Shown here one piece after another: positions 63,190 to 64,000 of a stretch of DNA of 64,000 bases. The translations under genes and the position numbers were made by a program. The notes beneath the pieces were generated by a model. It was not told where the DNA came from. It saw only the letters and a list, made by a program, of their open reading frames with translations, and made no database searches. This DNA comes from JAFGTP01 sp964498725. GTDB lineage: Bacteria > Fidelibacterota > UBA2242 > JAFGTP01. The stretch spans positions 1-64,000 of the forward strand of contig CAZCHS010000007.1 in the NCBI GenBank assembly GCA_964498725.1. The letters run 5' to 3'. Positions within the stretch are counted from its first letter, which is position 1. Each line of letters opens with the position of its first letter.

Positions 63190-64000
63190 ATGGAATTAGT
63201 GAAAAAAGTGCTTGAGGGAGATATTCGCGCGGTAGCAAAAGCCATTTCAATGGTGGAAAATGATGCTGAAGGCAAGGAGGCATTTATCGATGCCATCTAT
63301 CCGGAATGCGGCCATGCCGTAGTCTGGGGCGTAACCGGTCCGCCCGGTGCCGGCAAGAGCACCTTGGTAGACAAATTAATTGACCGTGAATTGAAAAAGG
63401 GCAAAAAGGTCGCTGTTGTGGCGGTTGATCCCAGTTCGCCCTTCTCAGGCGGTGCTGTTTTGGGGGATCGTCTCAGAATGCAGAGCCATGCCACCAATCC
63501 GAATGTTTTTATCCGGTCCATGGCTTCCCGCGGCCATCTGGGCGGTGTGGCCGGTGCTACGACTGATGCTGTGCGGGTATTGGATGCCGCCGGTTATGAT
63601 CTGATCATCATCGAATCCATCGGTGTCGGCCAGACAGAAATTGAGATCATCGAGATTGCTGATATCGTTCTCCTGGTTTTGGTGCCGGGCATGGGCGATG
63701 AAATTCAGGCCATGAAAGCCGGAGTTATGGAAATCGGCGATATTTACGTACTCAATAAAAAGGACTATGACGGCGTTGATAAGCTGGAAGCGGAAGTCAA
63801 TTATATGCTCAGTTTGAAAAGTGATGATGACCACCCCAATCCGGTGGTAAAAACCTCCGCTGTAGATAGTGACGGTATTGATGAACTGGTTGACGCCACG
63901 GAAAAGTATTTGCAGCATCTACAAAAAACAGATCAGTTGCATCACAAACGTAAAAAACGGGTCAAAGAAGAAATTAACCAGATATTGTCCGCCAAAATAA
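63190..64000 (+). CDS. meaB: MeaB/ArgK-type GTPase, mutase chaperone (3' end outside window)
   Basis: An open frame from ATG 63190 to the window edge, 270 codons without a stop; family members have about 310-330 aa, so the C-terminus is missing. It shows the P-loop GPPGAGKST (50-58), DPSSPFSGGAVLGDRLRM (near 79-96), the RSMASRGHLGG switch region and the NKKD guanine motif. MeaB protects methylmalonyl-CoA mutase from inactivation and gates cobalamin delivery. Its place after the two mutase genes supports this over a transport role. The ribosome site is weak. Confidence 0.93.
   Translation, partial: MELVKKVLEGDIRAVAKAISMVENDAEGKEAFIDAIYPECGHAVVWGVTGPPGAGKSTLVDKLIDRELKKGKKVAVVAVDPSSPFSGGAVLGDRLRMQSHATNPNVFIRSMASRGHLGGVAGATTDAVRVLDAAGYDLIIIESIGVGQTEIEIIEIADIVLLVLVPGMGDEIQAMKAGVMEIGDIYVLNKKDYDGVDKLEAEVNYMLSLKSDDDHPNPVVKTSAVDSDGIDELVDATEKYLQHLQKTDQLHHKRKKRVKEEINQILSAKI

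Overview
The window is 64 kb of mid-GC bacterial chromosome, dense in genes, with a 100-base run of N at 29463-29562. No rRNA, tRNA or CRISPR array was seen. The gene repertoire suggests an anaerobic, Gram-negative member of the FCB superphylum (a Calditrichota, Marinimicrobia or KSB1-like lineage; inference only). The hints are a secreted fibronectin-III protein with a FlgD/Por-type C-terminal sorting domain, a DUF5916 outer-membrane protein, a DUF2723 membrane protein with TPRs, LPP20-like envelope proteins, a four-subunit 2-oxoacid:ferredoxin oxidoreductase, and a split methylmalonyl-CoA mutase.

Layout. 1-3.4 kb: ferrous-iron uptake operon on the minus strand (DtxR-type regulator, feoA, feoB, a small Cys-rich FeoB partner), with a palindromic operator overlapping its promoter and a divergent FAD-dependent sugar-lactone-type oxidase. 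4.9-9.0 kb: four secreted or lipoprotein genes, three with LPP20-type domains and one DUF6175-like. 9.1-15.8 kb, minus strand: ldcA, korDABC and a large GlnD/GlnE-like protein with two nucleotidyltransferase domains. 16-26.3 kb: TPR protein, CNT nucleoside transporter, adk, coaE, the giant FN3 protein, nagB and a membrane zinc-ribbon protein. 26.6-27.8 kb: a repeat-bounded accessory island with a small beta-barrel-like protein.

27.9-42.3 kb is the centrepiece. One apparent operon encodes a membrane-bound group 4 [NiFe] hydrogenase core, an NAD(P)H/flavin electron-input pair of the sulfhydrogenase HydB/HydG type, a complete Mrp-type Na+/H+ antiporter set with two large antiporter-like subunits, and the maturation protease. 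A receiver-only response regulator sits at its 5' end and a membrane histidine kinase at its 3' end. It reads as an NAD(P)H-linked, ion-pumping (or gradient-driven) hydrogenase. The N gap lies between hydB-like and hydG-like genes, but both gap edges carry the same 55 bases, so the two genes are probably truly adjacent.

42.3-60.7 kb holds mostly housekeeping and envelope genes: DUF523, SpoU methyltransferase, TlpA-like thioredoxin, CPBP protease, MgtE, two GT2 glycosyltransferases, DUF5916 protein, DUF4139 protein, RecG, DUF1844, DUF2723, a radical SAM enzyme, an MBL hydrolase and an HD-GYP response regulator. 61-64 kb carries methylmalonyl-CoA mutase large and small subunits and the MeaB chaperone, which runs off the window end.
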